Positions 12,107 through 25,000 of a stretch of DNA of 64,000 nt are shown here, in pieces. The translations under genes were made by a program, and so were the position numbers. Position 1 is the stretch's first letter. Each line of letters starts with the position of its first letter. The stretch comes from Limnomonas spitsbergensis. Lineage: Eukaryota; Chlorophyta; Chlorophyceae; Chlamydomonadales. The stretch is taken from positions 2,170,001-2,234,000 of the forward strand of contig JAYJMM010000102.1 in NCBI GenBank assembly GCA_037349105.1, in the 5' to 3' direction. The notes beneath the pieces are model-generated. The model was not told the origin of the DNA, searched no databases, and saw nothing but the letters and a program-made list of their open reading frames with translations.

Positions 12107-15100
12107 GGGGAGCGGCAGGAGGCCATTGGCAGTATTTCTTATTTTATCCACAAATCGGCAGGCCTCCAAAGGCCTGATTGGTACCAAACATGGTCCCACC
12201 TCTGGCTGGCCACACCTCGGGCTTTCCCGCTGGAATTTAGATGTAGACATGTAGCTGAGTCTCGAAGACATAAATGTGAACGTTTCTCCCGGAAGAAAGT
12301 ATACTGGAATTCAGGATCCAGCCACGCCTTATAACTGATGAGGCCTGGGCGTTGCAATTTACCAGATCCTCTAAGCAGGCGTTCCATGGCAGACCATTGC
12401 AAAGTAGCATTTCTTGATTTGCCTGAAATAAAGGTGTAAAGATAGCAGGTTATTCCGTGTTTAAAAATGTTATTCATGTCAGTGCATGCAGTCCTCTGGG
12501 TGACAAGAGGGCACATCGAGCCTGCATCCATCCACAAAGAGCATGGAAAGGCTCATTTCAAGGACCACTGTGGGGCACACATTGTCACCGGTGACAGCTG
12601 AGAATAGGATTCCGAAACAATATCACCCATTGAACAGGATCTCCTGAACGAATGACAAGCCAGGATACCAGCGCCAGCACGCAAAGTTTACACCGAAGCA
12701 GCCAGGCCAGCACATCTGCTCACTTATACCGTATTGACAAATGCTCAGATATGATGGCCCTGCCTTGGTATGCTCTGTGGACCAGCAGGTGATACAATTC
12801 CCCAGTTTAGAACGGCGCGCACCCGCTGGGGGTACGGTTTGCCAGACCCTTGTGTTCTTGATGTTTCGTGGGTGAACTTGCTAGAACTTCTTTCCTCTTG
12901 TGCCTTCTCCCCTGACTTTCCTAGCTGACTTTTTTTTTGCCGACGTGGCCGAGCTTCATTTCAGCATGGCCCAGAGGTGTAACGTCATTAACCCGCTGGG
13001 TCCTGCTGAGCGTCCGACCACATGGGGCTGACAGAGGATGACTAAGCTCAATTCCAGCTACTATGCACAGCCAGGACCATGTTGCATCCATGCCACTCTC
13101 CCATGTGAGTGGGGCAGGATCGTGGGGCCCGGCAATTTACACAGGGAGAGAGAGAGGGGATCGTTCAGTGGGTTATATTCCTCAACCTTTCGATATGGAT
13201 GCCGCCTGTTTTTTCAAGTTCCCTGCCTCGGTTCCTGTGTTGTGTGCCCTGAAATGTACACTGGCCTGTACATCCTCCCCCTTTTTACCATCTCTGCCTC
13301 ATATTTCACGCTTTCTCAAGTTCTTCCTTCCAGCACTCGCCCCCGCTTTCCATTTCCTAGCCCACACATAGGTGTAACGTCATCAACCCATGTCTGTCTG
13401 CATGCGACACCCTTATCTGCAGTCAACTATTTATTTTCTCCTAGGTGCCGGCTTAACTCCAATAGCTGCCATGCAGGCGTCTGTTCTTATCTGAAGAATC
13501 GATTTTGGGACAAAAGTGAACATTAGGGGATTATTAGTGGTGAAGATTGAGGGGATTCAGAGGGATCTGAATTTTGGTCGACAGGGTGGTGGTATTGACC
13601 TTAAATGTGTCTGATCCCGGTAAGGTGATGCTTTCAGTCAGGGGCTTCCAGTGATCACTCGGTGTGATCACTTGTGACATGTCATGCTGGGTGAGGATTT
13701 GGGCTCTACAAAATGGTGCAGCACAGTGATGAACGAAGCGATTGCTATCTTCAATCCGACCATCCACGATCAGAGCTAAAACCTGACGTGCGCCGCCATG
13801 GTGTACAACTTCCAGATAATTCCTGATAACTGGGTTCTCCTGCCCAGGAACTGGGGTTCTGGCAGGCCCATACTTTGCCTACAAATGGCGGCCATTTGCC
13901 ACGGTCATTATCTTCTCCCCCGACGTCATCCGATGATCGCGTCAAGCCAACACCGTCTATGCCTGTGGATCACGCCTCCGAATGCCAGATTGATACCAGG
14001 CGGTCCTGGTTGCAGTCTTCAAAACTGTAGGGCCCGGAAGGGCCAGAGGTTCAACTCCTCCTATCTGGCGTACTCCCCCTCAATATTTCCCCCAGCCTAC
14101 CGCAAGTCAACGACTACTCGATGAGACGCCTTGGTCGTTCCAACACCACGACCTGAAGGTGAGTCGACACATGCCTGCCTCACTGTGCGTATAATCACAG
14201 CTCCTTTCAGAGGCGTTGCTCGGTCGGCCTCCCCATGCCTACTGGGTGTCAAGGGTGCTCAAAGCAAATATCCGTATCAAAACCAGTGTCTGTCTCTCCA
14301 GTAGACGAACATCTGACCTGTCTCACGGAATACGCAATGATAAGACCATGACGTACCCTGCGCGTAATTTGTCGCGAACATGAAGCAATAGCCGTCTTGC
14401 CACAGCCTCGACTCGCCTTCGGGCCTTGGTCTCGGCTGTCCAGAGATGGCTAAGATCAAAATGGAGGACGCTCAAGGAAGCTGGCAATGCCCTTTTCCAT
14501 GGCTTAGCCAGTGCCATAGTAGTGACTATATTAATCTATTAATGTTGACCTTGAATCCTCTGCTTCGAATTGTGGGTATGGCTGGATCCCTGAATGATGT
14601 ACTTGGTTGCTGCTGGCAATGACGATAACAACTATTACCAGAATACATGATGTTGGTATAATAACCTCTAAGAAGTGCGAGAGCCATGCAGCCCAAACAT
14701 TTTTGCCCATGTCCCTTTGCATTCTGCCGATGATGATTGCAATTGGAATTACCGTCTGCGAGGGCTTTGCCCTCGATGTTGAAAGCATGCGGCTTGACTG
14801 AGGCTTAATGCATGCATACTGTAATGCTTCATCAATTATTTTGGCCACGCATATTTTAGCCTATACCAATATCCAACTCTTCCTGCTGAACCAACCAGTT
14901 TGGTAATTCCACTGCATGCCCGCCTCTACTTCTTCCACGCGAGCGTGTGACTGCTTATTAGTCACTCGCCATGGCGCTGGGGCGTAGAACGCATGCGGCT
15001 GTCGAGTTGTGGGCTGAGGCCTTGGCTTTGGATGCTTCACTAATTACTGCTGCCACATCTATATGCCATGCTACATGCACTGTAACTGTCTGCTAGTCCT

Positions 15101-16582
15101 TGTGTCTGGATTTAACTTTTCACATGATGACAATACCAATTAGATGACGAATCTGAAACCAGGCCCGCTTTGGCGGTACTCCTGCTTGTGCTGATCTCGA
15201 GGCATTTGTCTGATGAAATTATTTCTAAACGTTGTTTAGTCATGTGCACTTCATGGCATGTGAAGGCTGTGATGACCGATGATGATAACTTGATACAGAC
15301 CTAATAACAACTGAATTCTATGATGTTAAACATCTAAGGGACTGATGGTCATCCCATTCTTGACATACTTGTGTGAGCGCCTCATTGCCTGACTGACCCT
15401 CCAATTCCCCCCTGCCCTCCACAAATTGAAGTAATTGTGGCCTACAAAATTGGCGGTATTGAATCAATCTGAACATGGAGTTAAGTGCCCCGTATTTGAA
15501 AAGTTGAAGCTGGCAGTACCGTACCATATATATCATCCTTGTCTGGCTACTGGGTTTTTCTTTCAAAATGAATATGGATGATAACCCTTTGACTTAAGCC
15601 AAAGGGTAATGCATGAAAGTAGAAGGAATGAGACCAGGTTGTGATGAGGAGCATGGAAAGGCTCACACAAGAAAGGTTGATAGGTGAAAATGGATCCCAA
15701 TTTCTTAAGCTGGAAGAATCGTGCTGGATTTGAGATACTCTGTGCTGAGCAGCTGCTGAGGCCATTGCCTAGTGAGTATGCAGCACTCATTTTTTTGCCG
15801 GCTTGCTAATACCCTTCACCATGTTTATCCTTGAAGCCCTCAACCTGAACGTTTTGCCTACTGAAATGGAATCTTATGGATCTTCGGAAACCAAGGTCCA
15901 TAACTCATTTGCCTTTGACTGCGAATCACTTATAGACATTGTAGCTTGCAGTGCACACAAGTAAGATGTAACCTAATCTTCCTAGACGCTCCTTTGCAAA
16001 GCTCTGCAATTCAGCTGGGCCCTGTATTTAACTCTCCAAAACAGCATGTTGCTGAGGGTGTTAGAATACTGATAGTCGCATACGGTGTATAACACTTGAA
16101 GTGTTACCTTCTCCAGACGCTGGACCTTTATCTCTCTTTTCTTGCCTTTCATCTGGCCCCCACTACAATTCTAACTTTTCCTCATTTTCCTTTTAAATGG
16201 AATTGTATCATTCTTTCCTCCCAGGCGCTTATGCAGCCGAGCCTTTTTTCAATAGGGCCCAGACATGTTACGTCATTGACAGGTAATTTTGCACAAGTGA
16301 TCCCAAAACAGAGAGGCGTGTCAGTGACTGACAGCGTGGTGAACAGCCAGAATGGAAAAAATCGTGTGGGCGGACCTTCATTTCAATTGGGGAAATAGAG
16401 AAAAAGAAGCAGCTTCGTTGAACAAATGCAACTTACATGTTAAAATTAGTGCACACCCGCTGGGCGCTCCTGACCATTCAGTATGCCCTGGCTAGCCCTA
16501 CACGGCCTCCTATCACATCAGAAGGGCAACTATGGACAAGTGGATTGGATCTATCGGTCAGTCTTTTAACCATTATACGACG
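12107..16582. other. Intergenic, no supportable gene
   Basis: Short ORFs in both directions have no recognisable domains, no codon bias and no splice chain. The only structure I see is part of a dispersed repeat at 12985-13062, related to 16863-16943. The last part probably holds the 3' UTR of the minus-strand gene ending at 16583. Confidence 0.5.
12985..13062 (+). repeat. Dispersed repeat, copy 1
   Basis: Shares ACCCGCTGGGTCCTGCT, then TGGGGCTG, then AGCTCAATTCCAGCTAC in the same order and spacing with 16863-16943, about 70 percent alike overall. No terminal repeats or coding potential were seen. Probably a decayed mobile element of unknown type. Confidence 0.55.
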
Positions 16583-19076
16583 TTATGCCGATATAGGTAG
16601 TCCAAGCCTGCGTAGTGCAACCTGGCTGCCCTCCTTGTCGCGGCCTGTCTCTACCATGATTGTGGCAGTGGTAGTCCTATCTCCCAAGCCTTGAGGATCC
16701 ATCTCGGGGCGCAGCCAGCTGAGTACCACATCCGCTGCAACAAGGGTTGCCATGCAGATGACAACGGGCACCTGCACTCCATCGGTGGCAGGGACAGGGA
16801 CAGAGTGAACACCTGCCTGAAACCTGGACAGTTCAAAGCTGGAAGGTCCAACTATTAAGAACGGTGCACACCCGCTGGGCCCTGCTTTACGCTAGGCCGC
16901 GTGGGGCTGGTAAGGAATGACAAAGCTCAATTCCAGCTACGAACATGTAGCAGACCCAAGAGCCTTTTCAGGTCACAAATGTAGCAGACCCAGGACGGGT
17001 TAAATTGCTCTCCGTGGCTCAATGAGGTATGCGGGATGGATCATGGATGTCCTCTACTGGATAGAAAGAAGACGCTAAAGAGCACGGCTTTTAAGGAAGT
17101 ACGGCAGGGGGTACCTGATGGACACCTGTGGATTTGGACAAAGGATTACGGTGGGTTCTCGAGGAGAACTACCATGAACATGGCAATGAACTTGAGTGAA
17201 ATCTCAGTAACGTATATTTCGACCTCTGGAGCTGCACACCATTGTAGAAAAACAACACAGTCTTGAGCTCCATCATTCGTTTGAAAAAACCTGGACACCT
17301 ACCATCCTGAGTTCAGCCTCAGGAACCTGGACCTATAATGTCGACCCCCTAGGGTTGCGCACCAGCCACTCAGTGTAGCTGATCTTGTAGGCCAGGGAGC
17401 TGTGGGCTATGTAGATGCCCAGGTAGATGGTGGTCCAGGCAGACAGAAGTGTAATGCGGCCAGTCCAGTGGTGCATCAGGTTCCACACCGGGCGCTTGGG
17501 AGTGCCAGGATGGGGACGGATAAAGGCCAGGAGCACCTGCGGGAGGTGGCGGGCTTGAAAAGTCGGCAGGGGAAATGAAGATGCTCAGTTTGCTTTTGGC
17601 ATTTTCAGTAAAGAAGATCTTGACAAGTGAATGTGAAGGCTGGCTGATAGCAGTTCAGTAGCAAAACTAGCCTTACAGGAATGTGAAAACTGGATCTAAA
17701 GGCAGCAGTTTGCAGATGGGTACGCAAGGTAAATATTTTCTATCTCGTAGTGTTCCGCGCTGCAAACTGCAATCTGGCGTCAGCCCCGTCCCCCCAAGAG
17801 GCCCCGCTCACCTGCATGCCCAGCAGCCCCATGACCATCGTGCCCAGCACCTGGTGCGTCTTGCCAGCAGCGCCACCGGTAGGTTCATCTTTGGAAAACA
17901 CGAGCGTTCATGATGAGTCAATGGAAATGCTTATCAGGAGACCGATTATGCAGTGCATGAAAAATGGCCAGGAAAATCTAGAATTGATGGATGGCCCCTT
18001 CTGCGGGCGCCCTCAGAAGGTCCCATTGGCTCGTTTGAAGGCGGCCTCGAGCGGGCATGTGCGCCCTCAGACGCCATGGGCGCGTCATCAGGCGGCCTCG
18101 ATCAGGGCACCTGCTCCCTCATGTGCACCCACAGGTGCCCTCAGGTGCCAGGCTTTCTGAACGCCTTACGTGCTTCCCAAGGCAAACACAGGCACCAACA
18201 GATTCCGGCACCTGTCGTGCATCAAATGTGATGACCCGCTGAACTGAAAAAACTCTGCAGAAAACCTGTACCCCAAATTCAAATCCAGTTTGATATCTTG
18301 GACCCTCATAGCGGGATAGAAATACCTGAAACGTCACAAACGGCATGCTGACTGTGTTGCCTGGGCCCTCACCTTGTCCAGCGCCTGGCAGATACTGCCA
18401 TGCGATCACAAAGCCGGCAACAAACATGACGGTGCCTGACAGCTGCACGGCCACATGGAAGATGAACCAGGGCAGCAATCCAAACACCTTAAAGGGATGG
18501 GATCCTTGCAGCCACCTACACCAACCGAATGTGCATGGGAAAGGGCAGTGGAGATCAAAGTTATTCATGTATGTGTGTTGGTGTGAGTACGGATGGGCAT
18601 GTTCAGGCTCTCAGCAGTCGGCACTCTGCGGCCCCGCAGTCGCCAGCATGGCATGACATGCAAGGCTGCATGCAAACAAACTCCGGTAGATGTATACTTT
18701 TCCACATGTCATTCCTTCGGACTGCAATACGACGCCACATGCTCCCAAGCTACTGGAAACTGGTTCTGTAGGTTGGTGGCCTGGTGGCCAGCCCACAATT
18801 TTTCCTGTCCCTGTCCTAGTGTATTTAGTGTCCGTACCGGTTCGCCAGCACCTGTCCCTGACAAAACAAAGCTGCCGCCAGCCGGAAACAAAGCATGCGT
18901 TCCATGCATGTGCAATGCCATGTAGTAGAAACAACTCGAGAGCAAAACCTAAAATTGCAACTGCCCCTCTTAGCTTACCTGTGGCGAGCGCTGAGGATCC
19001 CCATAGGCAGGAGGCCCACCCACGACACGGTCATGAGAATGCCGTGTGCACGCATCCATCCTACCCGGCTGTACAC
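16583..19076 (-). CDS. Copy A exons 12-16: cytochrome b561 transmembrane core
   Basis: Exon 12 gives helix 1 with the first heme histidine (AHGILMTVSWVGLLPMGIL). Exon 13 gives helix 2 with FHVAVQLSG. Exon 14 gives THQVLGTMVMGLLGMQ. Exon 15 gives MHHWTGRITLLSAWTTIYLG. Exon 16 gives the last helix (VPVVICMATLVAADVVLSWL) and a short polar tail. The four histidines in HGILM, FHVAV, THQVLG and HHWTG are the expected ligands of two b-type hemes. The stop is TAA at 16583-16585. The tail after the last helix is about 40 residues and differs from copy B. Confidence 0.85.
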
Positions 19077-22000
19077 CTGGTAGGGGGGCGGAGGAGCACA
19101 CAAGTTAATATTTAAATTCAAACTGACCGGCATGAGGATGCCGTACATGAGTGTCCATCCTGCCCAGGTGCACACCTGAGGGGGGTGTTCCAAGTTTAAA
19201 TTCATATTCAAATTGACCAGCATGAGGGTGCCCTGCACAAACATCCATCCTACCCGACTGTACACCCCAAAGGGGAGTTAGGCTGACCAGCATGACGATG
19301 CCATGCACGGGCGTGCATCTTGCCTGGCTGTAAACCTAGGGTGAGCACATGAGTTGATTTTCAAAATCAAATGCACTATCACGAGGATGCCGTCCAGGCG
19401 CACCCATCCCGCCCGGCTCTATTACGCCTGCAGGTGTGCACAAGTTCAAATTCAAATCCACCACCATGAGGACACAACTTGCTTGCATCCATCCTGCCCG
19501 GCTGTACACCCGAGGGGAGTGTACACACTTTTGAAGCCCAAACCACTCTGACGTCATGAAGATAACATGCAAAGGCCTCCATCCTGCCTGTTCGTCAACC
19601 TGTTGGAGGTGCACAGCTGCATGAGGAAGCAGACCCGAAGATTGTCGCACAGTTAAAAAACAATTTCAAAACCTACATGCAGATGCAGAGGCCTTTACAT
19701 CTGCTGCCCTTGTGCTGCGACCCTCGCGATCTTTTCCCCTGAAGGCCCCAATTCGTGTCCTCAACCCTATATTGACCTGTGTACTGCCTCCCATGTGTAC
19801 TGCCTTTTGGATAAACTGGGTTCCATTATGATCACGCTACCGCCCCCTCTGCTACTCACATCCACCTCGGCTGCTTTCCCCGACGACAGACCTAGCGTCA
19901 GGGCTCCTCTGATGGTGTGCGGTACATCAAAGGCAGTCACGCTGTCTTTAGCAATGGCATACACCAGTCTGGCCTGTGAGGGCAGGGAAGAAAATGTGTG
20001 TGGGGGGGGTATTCATGGTGTGTGACAGACCAAAAGGGGTCACACAATTTGACAGTTGTCAGCAGCGGCTCACACCAGCCTTGCCTGTGGGGGCAATGAA
20101 GGGGGATGTGCTTTATTCATGTGGTGTGGCAGACCCAATGCAGTCAGGCCGGTCTCATCAACGGCAAACACCATCCATGCCAGGGGGAGCAAAGCAGAGA
20201 CAGCCTGGGGAGCGGTGCTTATTCAGATTTTATAATACTGGTCTCTTCAAAATGGCTTTAAACATGCATAACAGGTTGCTTACCAGATTGTGTTGTTTTG
20301 GGTGGGGTGGGGGCGTGGGGCTGCCCAGTCGTGCAGCAATCCACGCCGTAGGCCATTTCCAGACCTTTGATTGCAAGCCGTTGGGCAGCTTACCTGCTCA
20401 TCAGCCATCAGTGCGGCCGAAACAGATGCCGAGGCTGTCTTGAGCGGACGCGAGAAGCACACGATCGTGACGGTAGGGGACGTGCTGGTTGCGGCCTGCA
20501 AGCAGGTGTGTAGGGGAAGGGAGGGAGGGAAGAGGGATTCGTCCAGTGGTTGGTAGACGGCACAGTTTATTCCGATGTGCAGGAGCTACTGTTTGGCATT
20601 CCGGCTACATCACAGCCTATGGCCGCTTGGGCCTGTCGGCCTGGTACTGCAAGCCCTGATCTCCTTGGGCCAAGGACAAAGTTTAAGGTTTGGTCCCCAT
20701 CAACCCATTGGTGGCCTCCCGGTAGCCCCCACCATGTGGTTTGGTGCACACAAAGAATAGGCATTGGCTGATGGCACCACCAAGGTGACCCCGCGGAAAG
20801 GGGACTCCAACCGCCCCCACGGGTCCATCCTCCAATATGTTTCGGGGGATGCACCCCTGGGGGGGGGGTGGAGATCCCTTCCCGCGGGTAAAAAGTGCTA
20901 CGCGCCCTTACCGGTGGGAAAGCCACCCAGCTCACTCCTTTGTAAGTGAGCAGGGCGGCGTCCCCACAGGTAAGAGCGTTTCAGCCCGATTAAAAAGGGG
21001 CAGGAAGCTTGGTTTGCGATTTCTTTTCTGGCACCGGTCATGATTATTAGCAAGTATCCTTGGGAGCTGTTTCTTACAGCGCTAATTCTAGCGTACTTCA
21101 GCCACAATTCAGCTACATCATGACGTACATCCTAGCAGGCCTGGTGCAGCAAGCCCTGCTGCTTGGGCCAACAGCCACGCTTTGGTCCACAATCCTCCAC
21201 ATCGACCCCGGTGGGTGGCTGCTCAGCTGCTTCCTGCAGGTGGCCTGAACTGGGGGGAAATTGGAAGTGTACCTGACCTGCTGTGTGACTGCCTTGAAGG
21301 TGGTCCAGGCAGGCCGGGCAACTGTCGCCTCCGTCACAAAATAATAGTCTCCGCCTGGGATGTTCCACTCGTCAACCTGTGCATGGGTCAGAAGCTGGCG
21401 CTTCAGGCTAGTGTTGATAAGGGTTTAGGGTCTCAACCCAGCCGGTTGATCCGTTCATTAAATGTTTGGAAATAGTGGTTACTGGTTAGGGTAAAGTTTG
21501 TAAGGGTTCGGGTTTCATGGTTAGGGTTTCTGGGTCTCAATAAGTTCCACTCTTTAAACTACGCATAATGACATGGCGTTAAGGGGTCACCAAGACGAAG
21601 AGGCGTTTGTGATCTGCGACTTCAAATAATGCCCCTGCAGAGGCCATGAAACGATTGGGCGCCTCAGGAGTCTTGCCTCTAACATGGATCCACAAAGGTG
21701 CAAGGAAAGAAAAGAAGAAAGAAAAGCAATACAAGCGTAAGGATCCAATGAAAAGCAAGGAAAGCAAAGATACGGATCTAATAAAAGCACTTGAAGCGAT
21801 AAAAGCAAAGATATATTCACATGGACCCTCGAGGATCCAAGAAAACCAACCAAATAAATCACCAGCCTGTTTCCTCGGCTGCTTACCTCGATCGGACCCC
21901 TCCCAAGAATGTGACATTTCCATTTTCATTTTTAGTATTTCCGGCCCCATGGCCTAGCCAGTCACGCCGCACCAACCTTTGCTGCAGTTGACCCCCTACC

Positions 22001-25000
22001 ATCACGCCCTGCTTGCTGTCCACCCACCCAGCCCATTGCCACATCTCTGCTGAACATGGAGTTTATCCTAGCACCCTTCAGTGGCAAGTCAGCAACATCA
22101 CGGCATACAGCTGTAGGGGCTTGGTGAAGCAACCCAGGTGCATGAGCCACCTGCCGTAGGCCGCCCAGGGTCTAGCCCCCATCTGTTTGCGGTAGCCATG
22201 TCCCATGCTTTGGCTAGATTTCATGCCTGTGTCCACGTCTCAGGACGTCTATATTATACACCCCATTTATCCGGTGGTGGCCACCCAGCGGCCTGCCAAA
22301 GGTAAAATGGTGCGTAATAAAGAAAGAAAGAAAACTACGCCCCTCAGGGGTGTAAAGGTTAAGGAAACAGTGCAGCATGGGCCAAGCCCACGTCTGCACT
22401 ATCACCCTATTAAGTATGCACTATATTAGACAGTGTCGTACCATTGCGCGTTGATTGCTGTCCACCCAGCCCATGACCACGTCGCTGTTGAACATGGTGT
22501 TGGAGGCCCCAAATCCAACACCAACATAGCCTGGACAGGTCGAATTGAAAGCAGGCAGGGAAGGAGGGTTGGGTGATTGCAAATTGACAGGGACGGGGGT
22601 GGAGGCTTCAATCCAACACCCACATAGCCTGGATAGGTCTACCTGGAGGCAGGCAGGGGAGAAGGGTTTGGGTGAATGCAAATGGACAGGTAAGAAGGCA
22701 AAGCTAGTGAGCAGACAGAGGGAGTTTTAAAATTAAAAAATTTGCATTTGTTGGCAAAGTTTTAGCTGAAGGGGGACCAATCCTGCATAGCACAAAGCCC
22801 CAGAACTCGAATCTCTTAGCCACTTCTTGCCCACCCGAACCTGCTTCCCCCACCTGATGTCTTGCTTTCCAGGGCCATGTGCAGCATGTCCATGTCCATC
22901 TGCTGCTCAGCCATTCCAGTCATATTGCTGCCGGTGCAGCTGTTCGCTGGCATGTCCCCCCCCAGGCTCCAGTGAAGGATGGACTGACCGTCGGACAGAC
23001 GCAGCGAGCAGGCATAGCTAAGGGTGGACGGGGAGCAGGTCAGGCTGCGGGGGAACTGGGAGACAGGAGGGCAAGGGAAAAGTGTCAGCTGCGGGGGAAT
23101 TTAAGCCTGCGGGACATTTCCAGTGGGGCGACTGTACTGTGCGAAGTTACAGTTGAGAAAGGAGAGCGAGGGGACACTGTCAATTGTGAGAGAGCTGCCA
23201 GCTGCGGGATACTTGCAGAGGGCAGAACTGTATCCTGCGGGGAATTTGTAAGACAGGAGGGCGAAGGGACACCGTAGACTGCGAGAGAACTGCCAGCTGC
23301 GGGAAGCTTGCAGAGGGCAGTACTATATCCTGCGGGGAATCTGTAGGACAGGAGGACCAGGGGACACTGGCGGCTGCAAGGAACCTTAAGGCCTGCACTG
23401 CCCGCCTCCCCTAGGCATGAGTGAAGGGTTGTGTGTACCAGCCTGGCATGCAGGCACAGAACAGGGAAAACGGGACTGGGCATGCTCCATGCTGAAAATC
23501 TGAAATCTGACATACTACCGGTAGAGTTGAAGCGCACGCGTTTGAGACATATGGAAACATTCCGGCCTGAAACAGAGATGCTTAGAGTTGTCGTGAGGGC
23601 GAGTGCAGAGAGGAAAAGCACTTCGACGGCGAAACCTCTCACAGGGCACTATACTCTCCAGCCCCTTACCCTGTCAAACTTAGCACACTGGTTTCGAATG
23701 CCTCTGCCATAGAGCGCCCGATTTTGAATTTGGGCTGGAATTTTAAATTCAAATCTCAGCCCAGATTTAAATTTGCCCTACCGCTCCTGTGCCTCCCACA
23801 ATGTCGATGTGCATGGCCATCACCCCGTAGGCGATCGTAAAGATGGGGCCCAGAGGGTTGGCCGCCGCCGAAGCCTCGGGGGAAGCTGCCGTGAAGTCAG
23901 ATGCCGCAACCAGGAACTTGGCGATGGCCAACTCCATGACCGGTACGGATTCGGGGGTGTCTGCAGTGATCTTTGTTGTCACGACGATGGAACCTGGCAC
24001 GGGATCGCCAACAATGGCCACCTGTATACAGGGGAGAAAAATGAAATCGACAGGATCAGATACGGTAGGGTAAAGTTTTTGTTGTGCCACTTCCTTTGGC
24101 ATGGGATTACCAAGGATGGCTGCCTGCATGCAAGGGAGAACAACATGAAAACGATAGGATCAGAAACGTTAGACCAAGGACTGTATCGTGCCATCTCGTC
24201 CTGCATGAGCTCGCCAAGTAAAACACCTGCATGTGCAACACTGTTTACTTGGTGCCTGCAAGGCTTCCTTTGGAAGATTGCTCGGCAGCCACTATTGGGC
24301 CATGGGGACCAAATCTGGATCAATGGCTGAAGCAGCAGGCACCTAGCCACAACAGGTCCCCACAGCTGTAGGCCGTGACTTTGCTAGATAAGATGGTGAA
24401 GCACCCTAAAATAGCACAGTGATGGGCAAGACAGGTTGATCGCAGGTGCAAGAATGGTGTTTGGGGTGGAAGGAGCAGGCCTAGCCTACCACTGCCTGAT
24501 GTTGAATCATTGAAAAGGATTTACGAGGACAAGCCCCACCCGAATTCCCGCGCGCCTCTTCGCACCCTCTGGGTGGGAAAAAATGTATTTATCATTGCGA
24601 GCCAGATCCCCTTCAATTGGGGTGACCGCCTGACTGCCACCACGAGGCCAATTGGCACCAAACATTGACTGGCTTGCTAGGTTGACTTACTAGATGCTCC
24701 GCTATGCCCAGGGCGGTAGCCATAGCGTTGGTGTACCCCTGCTTGAAGCCCGCCATGGCGTAGGGGGTGGACAGCAGCAACCTGAAATCGGCCTCCAGCG
24801 TGCAGTTGAACATCCAGGAGCTCACTTCATCTGGTGGCGGCACGGTGACGGCAGGTTTGGCCGGGGGGTCGACGACGGGAGTGGGAACAGCTCTTGGTAC
24901 AGTCATGTTGTTGGTGGTCGATGGGGTATCTTTGGTGGGAGTGGGATCAGCTCTGGTTTCATTCGTGCCATTAGTTGCTGGAAGATCCACAACATAAGCA

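Noticed and set aside
12107..16582. Short ORFs such as 13038-13526 (+) and 14531-14848 (-)
   Set aside because: No domain, repeat support, splice chain or paralogue; lengths expected by chance.
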